A DNA stretch of 64,000 nucleotides from Oscillatoriophycideae cyanobacterium NC_groundwater_1537_Pr4_S-0.65um_50_18 (GTDB lineage Bacteria > Cyanobacteriota > Cyanobacteriia > Elainellales > Elainellaceae): contig JACQYI010000006.1 of the NCBI GenBank assembly GCA_016208305.1, forward strand, positions 744,001 through 808,000, read 5' to 3'. Under the pieces are notes generated by a model that did no database searches, was not told where the DNA came from, and saw only the letters and a program-made list of their open reading frames with translations. Each line of letters begins with the position of its first letter. Within the stretch, counting starts at the first letter, position 1. The translations under genes were made by a program, and so were the position numbers. Positions 1 through 7,241 of this stretch are shown in pieces.

Positions 1-133
1 CTAACCCTTTATGGCTCCCCGTAATTACGGCAACTCTCTGCGTCATGGTGGCTCAACCTAATAGTTCGCTACACCGTCACCGTAGCAACCCTTAAACTAT
101 GAAGCAAGACAATATTTCAGATGAATAGTATCA

Positions 134-1051
134 ATGAAATCGATAAGCTTAGCCGCGATTGATCTCAACTTGCTGGTTGCCTTTGAAGCCCTCCTAGAGC
201 AGAGCAGCGTCACAAAGGCTGCCGAACAGCTACAAATTGGTCAGCCTGCCATGAGTGCCGCCCTTAGCCGCTTGCGGCTGTTGTTTGAAGATGAATTGTT
301 TGTGCGCTTGGGACGGCAAATGCAGCCCACGCGCAAAGCCCAGGCGATCGCTCCCAGCATCTTTGCAGCACTGCAACAGATTCGCCAAACCCTGACCTCT
401 AGCCAAGCCTTTGAGCCAGCCTCTAGCGATCGCACCTTTGCTATTGGCAGCTCAGATTATACGAGCTTTGTTTTGGTGCCGCCCTTGCTAGCGTTGAGTC
501 AACAAACAGCCCCATCTATTAACTTCCGTATGATTGGCTTCGAGAAGGACAGCCTTGAAGATTTGCTGGCTCAAGGCGCGATCGATGTAGCGTTGGGGGT
601 TTTTCCTCATCCGCCTCGGCAAACGCAAGGGCAGCCTATTTTTGAAGAGCGGTTTGTAGGAATTGCCCGCCAAGGACACCCGGCTCTTGAGCAAGGCACC
701 ATGAGCCTCGCAGCATTTACCCAACATGCGCATGCCCTCACCACTTTGCGGCGAGATACCACCGGGGAGATTGACAGGATTTTGCGTGAGCAAGATTTGG
801 AGCGCCGCCTTCTCCTCACCACGCCCCATATGCTGGTTTTGCCCTTTGCGATCGCCTCCAGCAATCTGGTTGCAGCAATTCCCAGCCGCATTGCGCTTCG
901 CCTAGCGTCAGCCTGTGATTTAGCCATTTTTGAGTTGCCCATCCCAACAAAACCCTGGGTGGTTTCTATGCTGTGGGGCACCTTGAGCGATCGCGATGCA
1001 GCAAACTGCTGGCTGCGGGAAGCGATCACCACCATTTCTGGTATGGCCTGA
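134..1051 (+). CDS. LysR-family transcriptional regulator
   Basis: A 305-aa protein of typical LysR length. Residues about 10-67 form the winged helix-turn-helix (DLNLLVAFEALL, then SVTKAAEQLQIGQPAMSAAL), and residues about 95-300 look like the periplasmic-binding-type effector domain. The family binds DNA as tetramers and responds to a small coinducer. The target is not evident: the gene converges on menB with an 8-bp gap, so it has no divergent partner here, and the bases before it hold no other gene I recognise. The ATG at 134 is chosen because the HTH begins about 10 residues later, as usual in the family. Family assignment is secure; ligand and regulon are unknown. Confidence 0.93.
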   Translation: MKSISLAAIDLNLLVAFEALLEQSSVTKAAEQLQIGQPAMSAALSRLRLLFEDELFVRLGRQMQPTRKAQAIAPSIFAALQQIRQTLTSSQAFEPASSDRTFAIGSSDYTSFVLVPPLLALSQQTAPSINFRMIGFEKDSLEDLLAQGAIDVALGVFPHPPRQTQGQPIFEERFVGIARQGHPALEQGTMSLAAFTQHAHALTTLRRDTTGEIDRILREQDLERRLLLTTPHMLVLPFAIASSNLVAAIPSRIALRLASACDLAIFELPIPTKPWVVSMLWGTLSDRDAANCWLREAITTISGMA

Positions 1052-1059
1052 GGAAAGCT

Positions 1060-1890
1060 CTAGGGCAACCAGGGATATTGGCGAAAATCGGGCGATCGCT
1101 TTTCTAGAAACGCCTGTTTGCCTTCGGCTCCTTCTTCGGTCATGTAGTAGAGCAGCGTGGCGTTTCCGGCGAGTTCCTGGAGTCCAGACTGCCCATCACA
1201 GTCGGCATTAAAGGCGGCCTTGAGGCAGCGAATGGCGATCGGGCTTTTCTCTAAGATTTCCTGCGCCCACTGAATGCCCTCGGCTTCGAGTTGAGCAATG
1301 GGTACCACGCAATTTACTAGCCCCATTTCTAGCGCCTGCTCTGCATTGTATTGACGGCAGAGATACCAAATTTCTCTGGCTTTTTTTTGCCCGACAATTC
1401 GTGCCATATAGCTAGCGCCAAAGCCACCGTCAAAGCTGCCGACTTTAGGCCCTGTTTGACCAAAAATGGCGTTATCGGCAGCGATCGTCAAATCGCACAG
1501 CAGATGCAGCACATGCCCGCCACCAATGGCATAGCCCGCCACTAGCGCAATAATCACCTTGGGCATAGAGCGAATCAGCTTTTGCAAATCCAGCACGTTT
1601 AGCCTGGGCACGCCTTCCTCATCGACGTAGCCGCCATGCCCCCGAACGCTTTGATCGCCGCCAGAGCAAAACGCATGGGTTCCATCAGGGTGAACGGCTC
1701 CTGTCAACAGCACCACACCAATGCGGGGATCTTCGCGGGCGTTGATGAAGGCATCGTACAGCTCAACGACCGTCTTGGGGCGAAAGGCGTTGCGCTTGAG
1801 GGGACGGTTGATCGTGATTTTGGCGATGCCGTCGGCTTTGTGGTAGAGAATGTCTTCGTAGGTTTTGGCTTCGTTCCAGTCGAGGAGCAT
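1060..1890 (-). CDS. menB: 1,4-dihydroxy-2-naphthoyl-CoA synthase (MenB)
   Basis: MenB closes the naphthoquinone ring of o-succinylbenzoyl-CoA in phylloquinone (vitamin K1) biosynthesis; in cyanobacteria the product is the photosystem I quinone. The 276-aa length is normal. The crotonase-fold oxyanion-hole segments are present: FCSGGDQ at 74-80 and [11 protein letters not shown] at 118-128. The MenB signature [13 protein letters not shown] lies at about 144-156, followed by [18 protein letters not shown]. The tail ends FRQYPWLP, as expected for the family. The gene stands alone, convergent with the LysR gene; no other men gene is in the window. Confidence 0.97.
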   Translation of the reverse strand: MLLDWNEAKTYEDILYHKADGIAKITINRPLKRNAFRPKTVVELYDAFINAREDPRIGVVLLTGAVHPDGTHAFCSGGDQSVRGHGGYVDEEGVPRLNVLDLQKLIRSMPKVIIALVAGYAIGGGHVLHLLCDLTIAADNAIFGQTGPKVGSFDGGFGASYMARIVGQKKAREIWYLCRQYNAEQALEMGLVNCVVPIAQLEAEGIQWAQEILEKSPIAIRCLKAAFNADCDGQSGLQELAGNATLLYYMTEEGAEGKQAFLEKRSPDFRQYPWLP

Positions 1891-1963
1891 GGATTAGAGG
1901 AGGAAGGACGAAGCTCATTATCCTCAGCAATGGGTTCCCGTTACAACCTGCTGATGCGCGCAC

Positions 1964-2182
1964 TTATCGATCGCGGCTAGTCGTCAGGGCCGTAATCACC
2001 ATGTAGGCGACACCTGCCGCCAGCCCAATTTGCCAAGCGTGAGGCACCAACACATATCTCACCCAAGAGCCAAAACTGTTGGCGATCGCAGCAACAGACG
2101 TTAGCCCCCAACCCAATGCCTGAAGAAGAAAGTAGCAAATCGCAAAGATTCCAGCCGCGCGAACGAAGGGGTTGTTGAACAT
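1964..2182 (-). CDS. small two-helix membrane protein, unknown function
   Basis: A 72-aa protein with two hydrophobic stretches, about residues 9-33 and 51-67, joined by a short polar loop, and a charged C-terminus (TTSRDR). No catalytic motif is visible. It begins 73 bp before the menB start and on the same strand, so the two could share a transcript. I do not recognise the family. Codon use and HIP1 content resemble the flanking genes, which supports it being real. Confidence 0.55.
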   Translation of the reverse strand: MFNNPFVRAAGIFAICYFLLQALGWGLTSVAAIANSFGSWVRYVLVPHAWQIGLAAGVAYMVITALTTSRDR

Positions 2183-2344
2183 GATGACTCTGACAGCGAA
2201 AACAACAGTGAATGAATTGATCTGTCTCAGGTAAGTCGCCCGCCATTTCAGGGGCGATCGGCACCCAAAGCGCGACTAGGCTTCTGCTGAAACGACCCTA
2301 ATCTAACTCCAAGGTTCCCCAAAAACTAAGATGTGGCGCTAGCT

Positions 2345-2596
2345 TCACGAATCCGACACTTTATCTCGCTGCACAAACCGTCCTAAATACAGCACCAAAA
2401 ATTCCTGAACCGCCTCAGGGTGCAGTTGATCGAGGGCAGTCAAAATCTCTGGAATAGATTCAGCCAAAGGATCTCTGACTTCGTTCACCCAATGATTCAC
2501 GGTAGAGCGTCCTATCTTCATGGTGACGGCTAGCTGATTTTGACTGATGCCATAGGTGTGAAGAACTTGTTTTAAGGCTTTTCCGGCTTTTCCCAT
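2345..2596 (-). CDS. XRE-family helix-turn-helix regulator
   Basis: An 83-aa single-domain DNA-binding protein. Residues about 5-45 match an XRE/HTH_3 domain: ALKQVLHTYGISQNQLAVTMKIGRSTVNHW, with helix 2 at SQNQLAVTM and recognition helix at RSTVNHWVN. The remainder is helical and may dimerise. It is divergent from a 60-aa gene, and the shared upstream region contains palindromic TGTAGACA-type sites, which I infer to be its operators. This is the usual arrangement for a small repressor acting on itself and its neighbour. No toxin is recognisable next to it. Confidence 0.85.
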   Translation of the reverse strand: MGKAGKALKQVLHTYGISQNQLAVTMKIGRSTVNHWVNEVRDPLAESIPEILTALDQLHPEAVQEFLVLYLGRFVQRDKVSDS

Positions 2597-2634
2597 GTCC
2601 CCAGTCTTGTCAAAGGGTCGTCACTCCGTAGATG

Positions 2635-2688
2635 TTTACAGATGTAGACACTCCTATTAGAATTAGGGATGTCTACACTTGTAGACAT
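2635..2688 (+). promoter_or_regulatory. promoter with palindromic operator, XRE/60-aa gene divergent region
   Basis: A sigma70-type promoter reads rightward: -35 TTTACA (2635-2640), 17-bp spacer, -10 TAGAAT (2658-2663). TGTAGACA lies inside the spacer (2643-2650). A perfect 9-bp inverted repeat, ATGTCTACA-CT-TGTAGACAT, spans 2669-2688, about where transcription would start. Three related half-sites around one promoter suggest a repressor operator, most likely for the adjacent XRE protein. The repressor link is inference. Confidence 0.6.
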
Positions 2689-2764
2689 GCTCAGAAGCCA
2701 GCCCGGAACCGTGGAAAGTCGTGGGCTGGCTCTGGTTCTGTTCCTAGTTGGAGACATTCATATT

Positions 2765-2947
2765 ATGCCGTATCGGGAGCGCCTGAATTATTGGGCGATC
2801 GCTCGTCTATTGCCGACCCAAAATTGGCGCATTGTGGCTCGATTTCACCGCCGATCGGATGCTGAAGGGCATTGCGAATTTCTGAAGCGATCGCATCCTG
2901 ATGTTCAGTTCAAAGTCGTGTTTGAAATCTCGGAGGAGACTATGTAG
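2765..2947 (+). CDS. conserved small cyanobacterial protein, unknown function
   Basis: A 60-aa protein beginning MPYRERLNYWAIARLLP. I recall similar small basic proteins (RLNYWAI-RLLP followed by VARFHRRSDAEGH and a C-terminal VVFE-like strand) as widespread hypothetical proteins in cyanobacteria; their function is not known to me. The open frame extends upstream to 2669, but that ATG lies inside the operator palindrome, so I prefer the ATG at 2765, preceded by GGAGA. The 3' end overlaps the convergent gene by 8 bp. It is probably repressed by the neighbouring XRE protein. Confidence 0.6.
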   Translation: MPYRERLNYWAIARLLPTQNWRIVARFHRRSDAEGHCEFLKRSHPDVQFKVVFEISEETM

Positions 2948-3665
2948 TTATATCCAGAGCAACAGCTAAACTTACGTCTGAAAACGATACATAGGTAGTA
3001 GTTGAGCCATTAACAGGCTTAATCTCCAGCATATGTTTATGCCACTTCGTATGCCAAAATTCACTCACTACAAAGCCTATTAAATTTGTAGGGTTAACCT
3101 TAATTTTCAGTCCTACATTGGGCATGTGGAGAGTAAAGAGAGATTTAGAGCCAAGCTCAACTAACGATCGACTACCTTCTCTTTTAGCTCCCCTATTTTG
3201 CTGACATCCAATCCCCATTTCTTTTTTCATGAGATAAACCTCATGCTCAGCTTCTAGCATCCGAAATTGGTGTTCTTGCTGAGCTAAGGTCACAGGTACA
3301 CCTTTTGCTCGAAGCTGATGATCAGAATCTACTTTGATTTCTTTCTTCAGCTCTTCCAGTTCGCACTGAGCTTCATATCGCCTCCAAGACTCTTCATACC
3401 AATCAATCAAAGGTGAACCATAATCACGACCACTAATTCCATCCAGAATGAGCAACACCCCAATTACGGGAAATGCCCCCATCATAAACATTCCAACTTT
3501 CATGCTACCCAGTCCAACCCAAGCAGCTGTAGCGCTAGTATGAGCTGCTCCAGTTAAAGTGCCAATTGCTGTTCCAGTCTTGGCAACTCCGACAGCATTA
3601 GCGGCTGTGTTGAGAATTGGACTACTCAACGCGAGAGCAGTACCAACGGCAATATTTCCGTTCAT
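2940..3665 (-). CDS. glycine-zipper-like membrane protein with coiled coil, unknown
   Basis: A 241-aa protein. Residues about 1-80 are rich in Gly, Ala, Ser and Thr and hydrophobic, including GTAIGTLTGAAHTSATAAW and a membrane helix (GMFMMGAFPVIGVLLIL). About 85-150 is a charged helix (EELKKEIKVD, EAEHEVYLMKKE), and the C-terminal third is mixed beta-like. The small-residue block resembles glycine-zipper segments that pack membrane helices or oligomerise. The gene is more AT-rich and has fewer HIP1 octamers than its neighbours, which suggests acquisition. It converges on the 60-aa gene. No function can be assigned. Confidence 0.6.
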   Translation of the reverse strand: MNGNIAVGTALALSSPILNTAANAVGVAKTGTAIGTLTGAAHTSATAAWVGLGSMKVGMFMMGAFPVIGVLLILDGISGRDYGSPLIDWYEESWRRYEAQCELEELKKEIKVDSDHQLRAKGVPVTLAQQEHQFRMLEAEHEVYLMKKEMGIGCQQNRGAKREGSRSLVELGSKSLFTLHMPNVGLKIKVNPTNLIGFVVSEFWHTKWHKHMLEIKPVNGSTTTYVSFSDVSLAVALDITT

Positions 3666-3774
3666 TTTCGTACTAGATGGCTTTTCCAGTACGATTATCC
3701 TCAGCTAAAGAACGTGTTGCCCCAGAGGCGGCATCCTCTTCACTGAATCTTGGTAGATTAAATTTCGGCAAGTT

Positions 3775-5382
3775 TTACTGCACCACTTGAAATCCAAACT
3801 TTGCGCCTTGAGGAGCAGCGCTGCCAGAAGCCGCTTCGACAAGGATGGGTTTCTCGGTGCGATCGCCCGTAGCAGTAAACTGCAACGGCTCTCCGGCAGT
3901 TTGGTCGGCGGGTAAGTTGATCGATCGCAATGCCTGTAAGACCCCTGGGCGATCGGTCGCGCTTGCCAGTGCAGCGGTTAAGGCTTTAGCGGCATCAAAG
4001 CTGCTGGCCGTCCGCCAACTCACCTGACCCAGCCAGCGCTGAGCGGCTGTTTGGGCATAGGCATTTTGAGGATACCAGGGCACCGCAAGCACCAGCCCTT
4101 TCACCGCTTCGCCACCATCCGTCAGAGTGGCAGGATTATAAAGCGCATCGCCGCCCACAAGCCGCATCTGCTGAGCAGCCGGAAGTTGGGCATTTTCGCG
4201 AGCAACGGCGATCGCCACAGAGGTTGTTTTCGTGCTGGGGAACAGCAAAACGGCTCGCGCAGCGCCAGCGGCTTCTGCAACAGCCGTTTTGATATCCAGC
4301 GAGGGGCTAGACAGATCGACGGGTGGCTGAGGCACCTGACCGCCTTGCTGGGTAAATTTTCCGGTAAAGGCTTGCTGAATGCTGTTGCTGTAGTTGCTAG
4401 CAGAATCGTAGAACACCGCAACCTGCTTGACATTTAGCCTATTCGCTACATAGTCTGCCAGCGTTTCACCCGCTAGCTGATCGGAGGGCACAGTGCGAAA
4501 GAAAGTTTTGCCTGAGAGGACTGTGCTGGTGCTGGTGGGCGAAATCATGGCGAGTCCAGCGCCCTCATAAATGGGCAGCGCTTTGGCCGTCGTGTCGCTG
4601 GAGTTATGCCCAATCACGCCCAAAACATTGGGATCACCCGCCAACTGTTGCGCCACGGCGGCAGCCTGCGTCGGATCATTGCTGTCATTGACCAAAATCA
4701 GCTCAAGTAGCCGCTGGCTGGCTCCCCCAGCATCATTAAACTGGGTTTGGGCATCCGCAGCGCCGCGCAAAATTTCTTCGGCTGAGGTGGCTTGGTTGTC
4801 GATCGGCACTACCACAGCCACCGTCAATGGCGTTCCGGCTTGGCGGGCGCGGGCATTGTTGTAGTAAATTTGCGACTCAGGATCATTGGGAGAGCTTCTG
4901 GTGGCTCTCTCAAACGCCAGAGCGGCCTGGGCATAGTCTCCTTTGGCAAAAGCCTCGATCCCCCGATCGCGATCGAAATTTCCTCGGTAGGTAAACAGCG
5001 TGCGATCGCCGCTGCTGAAGCGATCGGAAGGGGCAGGGGCGATCGAGGCATTGGGAGAACTGGACGACGTGGGGCTAGTCGCAATAGGCGCAGGGGATTT
5101 ACCCGACAGCGACTTCCACAAGAACCAAGCTCCAGCGCCAAACAATGCCAAGAGTAAAGCGGTAATCAGCGCTGCCGCCACCCCCACCCCCGATCGATTG
5201 CCTGCCTGGCCTGAGGCGGCAGCAGCAGGGCGTTTGCCTTTGGTTTCGATCGCTTCTCGAGGCAATCCGCAAATGGCACAATCAGGGCCAAAGTTTTCGT
5301 AGGGCTGATGGGCGAAGGCGTTGGGGTAGTCTTTACCGTCTTTGGGTTTGCCTTCGCATGTCCAGCTTTTTGAGGTTGTCAC
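3775..5382 (-). CDS. membrane-anchored ABC-type receptor/substrate-binding protein
   Basis: A 535-aa protein in three parts. Residues 1-60 carry a small Cys-rich segment (WTCEGKPKDG and CAICGLP) that may bind zinc. A membrane helix follows at about 68-92. The rest is a periplasmic type-1 binding fold of the Leu/Ile/Val or receptor-ligand class: VAVVVPIDN, GVIGHNSSDTT, AMISPTSTST, FFRTVPSDQL. A short TPR-like segment (GDYAQAALAFERATRSSPND) precedes the fold. In cyanobacteria this ligand-binding region is often fused to Ser/Thr kinases; here there is none. No permease or ATPase is adjacent, so a sensory or scavenging role is as likely as transport. The ligand is unknown. Confidence 0.85.
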   Translation of the reverse strand: MTTSKSWTCEGKPKDGKDYPNAFAHQPYENFGPDCAICGLPREAIETKGKRPAAAASGQAGNRSGVGVAAALITALLLALFGAGAWFLWKSLSGKSPAPIATSPTSSSSPNASIAPAPSDRFSSGDRTLFTYRGNFDRDRGIEAFAKGDYAQAALAFERATRSSPNDPESQIYYNNARARQAGTPLTVAVVVPIDNQATSAEEILRGAADAQTQFNDAGGASQRLLELILVNDSNDPTQAAAVAQQLAGDPNVLGVIGHNSSDTTAKALPIYEGAGLAMISPTSTSTVLSGKTFFRTVPSDQLAGETLADYVANRLNVKQVAVFYDSASNYSNSIQQAFTGKFTQQGGQVPQPPVDLSSPSLDIKTAVAEAAGAARAVLLFPSTKTTSVAIAVARENAQLPAAQQMRLVGGDALYNPATLTDGGEAVKGLVLAVPWYPQNAYAQTAAQRWLGQVSWRTASSFDAAKALTAALASATDRPGVLQALRSINLPADQTAGEPLQFTATGDRTEKPILVEAASGSAAPQGAKFGFQVVQ

Positions 5383-5541
5383 GATCGTTTACCCTGATGG
5401 ATTGGATGGGAGGTCTTGGCTTTGAAGAGGCAAGTTTTACTGTATTCCAATTATCGCAGGACTGTTGACATCCCAGGTCGTTATCCCAGCGGGTTGCAGT
5501 CCGGGTTAAAACTTGAGGGCGATCGTCAGGGATAGCTACTT

Positions 5542-7149
5542 TTATACCGTTACCCAATCAAAGTCTACTGGAACAGCCAGACTCACATCATACATTCGCT
5601 TCTCAAAATCCCCCATGCTGGAGGTTTCACTGCCATCGTACTTCCCGTAAATTTTGGGGAGTCTACCCGTCTCCACCAGAATATTGTGGACTTCCTCATT
5701 GGTGATATCAGAGAGCTTACGGTTATTGAGAAGGGCGATCGCAGCTGCAATACCTACCCCTTGCCCAACGGCCACATTGAATTCCACAATTCGCCCGACA
5801 GCGCTAGCGCTGCCCGTAAAGCCAGAGGCAGGGCTAATCACCGCCAGGTTAGAAATGTCTTTGAGGAAGGTATGGCGCATGCCTATGTTGAGCAGCGGCG
5901 CTTTAAAGGCAAACTTTTTCACGCCCACATCCGTTGCCCGTTCCCACAGACCCAGAATTCCGCCCCGCGTATCAAAGTGGTAGCCAAAGGTGCCTAACGC
6001 CTGCGAACTAGATACGCCACCTGCCACCATTTGGGCACCGCTCAGCGGCTGCACAGCCCCTACAATATTTCCTGCATGGCGAATGTAGAGTTCTGGCGCT
6101 GCCTTAACCGAGGTTGCCCCATGACCCTTGAGCCAGCGCTCCACATAGGTCATTTCCTTGAGCATTTCGGCTGTGGGCTTCGCTCCGTTTCGGGCTAATA
6201 TCTCAGCTTGAGCCGCATCGACAAAAAACAGTAGCCCATTCCAAAACATCCGGTTGCCCGGAAGAACCGCAATGTTGGGATTATCAAAAACGACTTTGCT
6301 CTCAGGCAGGTAGTGCTTGAGTCCCCGAAAAGCGTGATAGGCGATCGGAAAAGCTCGGCTATACACATCAATATAGTCAGTGCCCACATCCATCGTATTG
6401 AGCTGCCCATAGGCGCGCGTCAGCGTGTTACGCAGATACTGCGCCAGAGACGCATCGCCGCCCGAAGCCACATTCATCCATTGCTGGGCTTCTGTATCGG
6501 CCAGATTGGTAAAGCGCCTCAGGTAAGCCAGCTCCAGGTTTTTCAGCGTTTGCGGGCTAAGTCCCTCAATTTCAAACACCAGCGTCACCGACAGCTCAGA
6601 TCGCGGCAAACCCAGCGACGCATAGCCTGGCAGCTTTTTAATGCCTGCCATCTGCGCCAGTTCGCCATTTACCGTTGAGTCAATGAACTGCTTGCCTAAA
6701 AAAGTTTCGCCCCTGGCAAGCTGTAAGCCTGTGATTTTGTCTCCTTGCTTGACCACAGAAGCAACCTTGGCATGGCTGAGAATATCTATGCCCGCCTCGC
6801 CCATCATCTCCCGTAGCGTCATGTTGGCATTACCGGGATCGAGCGCCACTTTACCCACACCCGCCCGCTGCAAAAACTCTCGATAGATGGCAGGCGGATC
6901 GCCAAAATCTTCTAGGTAGTAGCTACGACGGGTGGCGATCGGCACACTGCTGCGATCGAGGTAGGCCAATCTGCCGCGCACCAAATGCCCCCCTACGCCA
7001 TCTTGGGCATTGCCCCGCAGCATCACGACACTTTTGGGATAAGTGCCAATGCGACGACGATATTCTCTAGCAGCAGAAATGATGGCTAGAATACCGGGCA
7101 CTTCATCACCAAACCCAATAAAGTCGTAGGAGCGAGTGGCTGCGGTCAT
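5542..7149 (-). CDS. FAD-dependent oxidoreductase
   Basis: A 535-aa flavoprotein of the FAD-dependent oxidoreductase class. The N-terminal dinucleotide-binding strand-turn-helix is YDFIGFGDEVPGILAIISAA, a slightly unusual GxG motif. Other family-like features are GGHLVRGRLAYLDRS, FIDSTVNGELAQMAG and the C-terminal flavin-binding GVGIAAAIALL (PVGQGVGIAAA-like). Its substrate cannot be read from the sequence. The C-terminal region could be taken for one that acts on secreted substrates, but I see no signal peptide. It lies 159 bp from the receptor gene's start and on the same strand. Confidence 0.8.
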   Translation of the reverse strand: MTAATRSYDFIGFGDEVPGILAIISAAREYRRRIGTYPKSVVMLRGNAQDGVGGHLVRGRLAYLDRSSVPIATRRSYYLEDFGDPPAIYREFLQRAGVGKVALDPGNANMTLREMMGEAGIDILSHAKVASVVKQGDKITGLQLARGETFLGKQFIDSTVNGELAQMAGIKKLPGYASLGLPRSELSVTLVFEIEGLSPQTLKNLELAYLRRFTNLADTEAQQWMNVASGGDASLAQYLRNTLTRAYGQLNTMDVGTDYIDVYSRAFPIAYHAFRGLKHYLPESKVVFDNPNIAVLPGNRMFWNGLLFFVDAAQAEILARNGAKPTAEMLKEMTYVERWLKGHGATSVKAAPELYIRHAGNIVGAVQPLSGAQMVAGGVSSSQALGTFGYHFDTRGGILGLWERATDVGVKKFAFKAPLLNIGMRHTFLKDISNLAVISPASGFTGSASAVGRIVEFNVAVGQGVGIAAAIALLNNRKLSDITNEEVHNILVETGRLPKIYGKYDGSETSSMGDFEKRMYDVSLAVPVDFDWVTV

Positions 7150-7241
7150 AATCGTACCGTTGTGAATTTTAGATTTTGGATAGCATAACCCTGAAAACCC
7201 GGAGACGCACCATTGGCATCTCCTTTATATTTCACAAGCCC

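Noticed and set aside
2669-2764. N-terminal extension of the 60-aa gene
   Set aside because: Its ATG sits in the operator palindrome and no ribosome site precedes it; the recalled family starts at the later Met.
2345-2947. Classical toxin-antitoxin pair
   Set aside because: The XRE and 60-aa genes are divergent rather than in one operon, and the 60-aa protein resembles no toxin I know.
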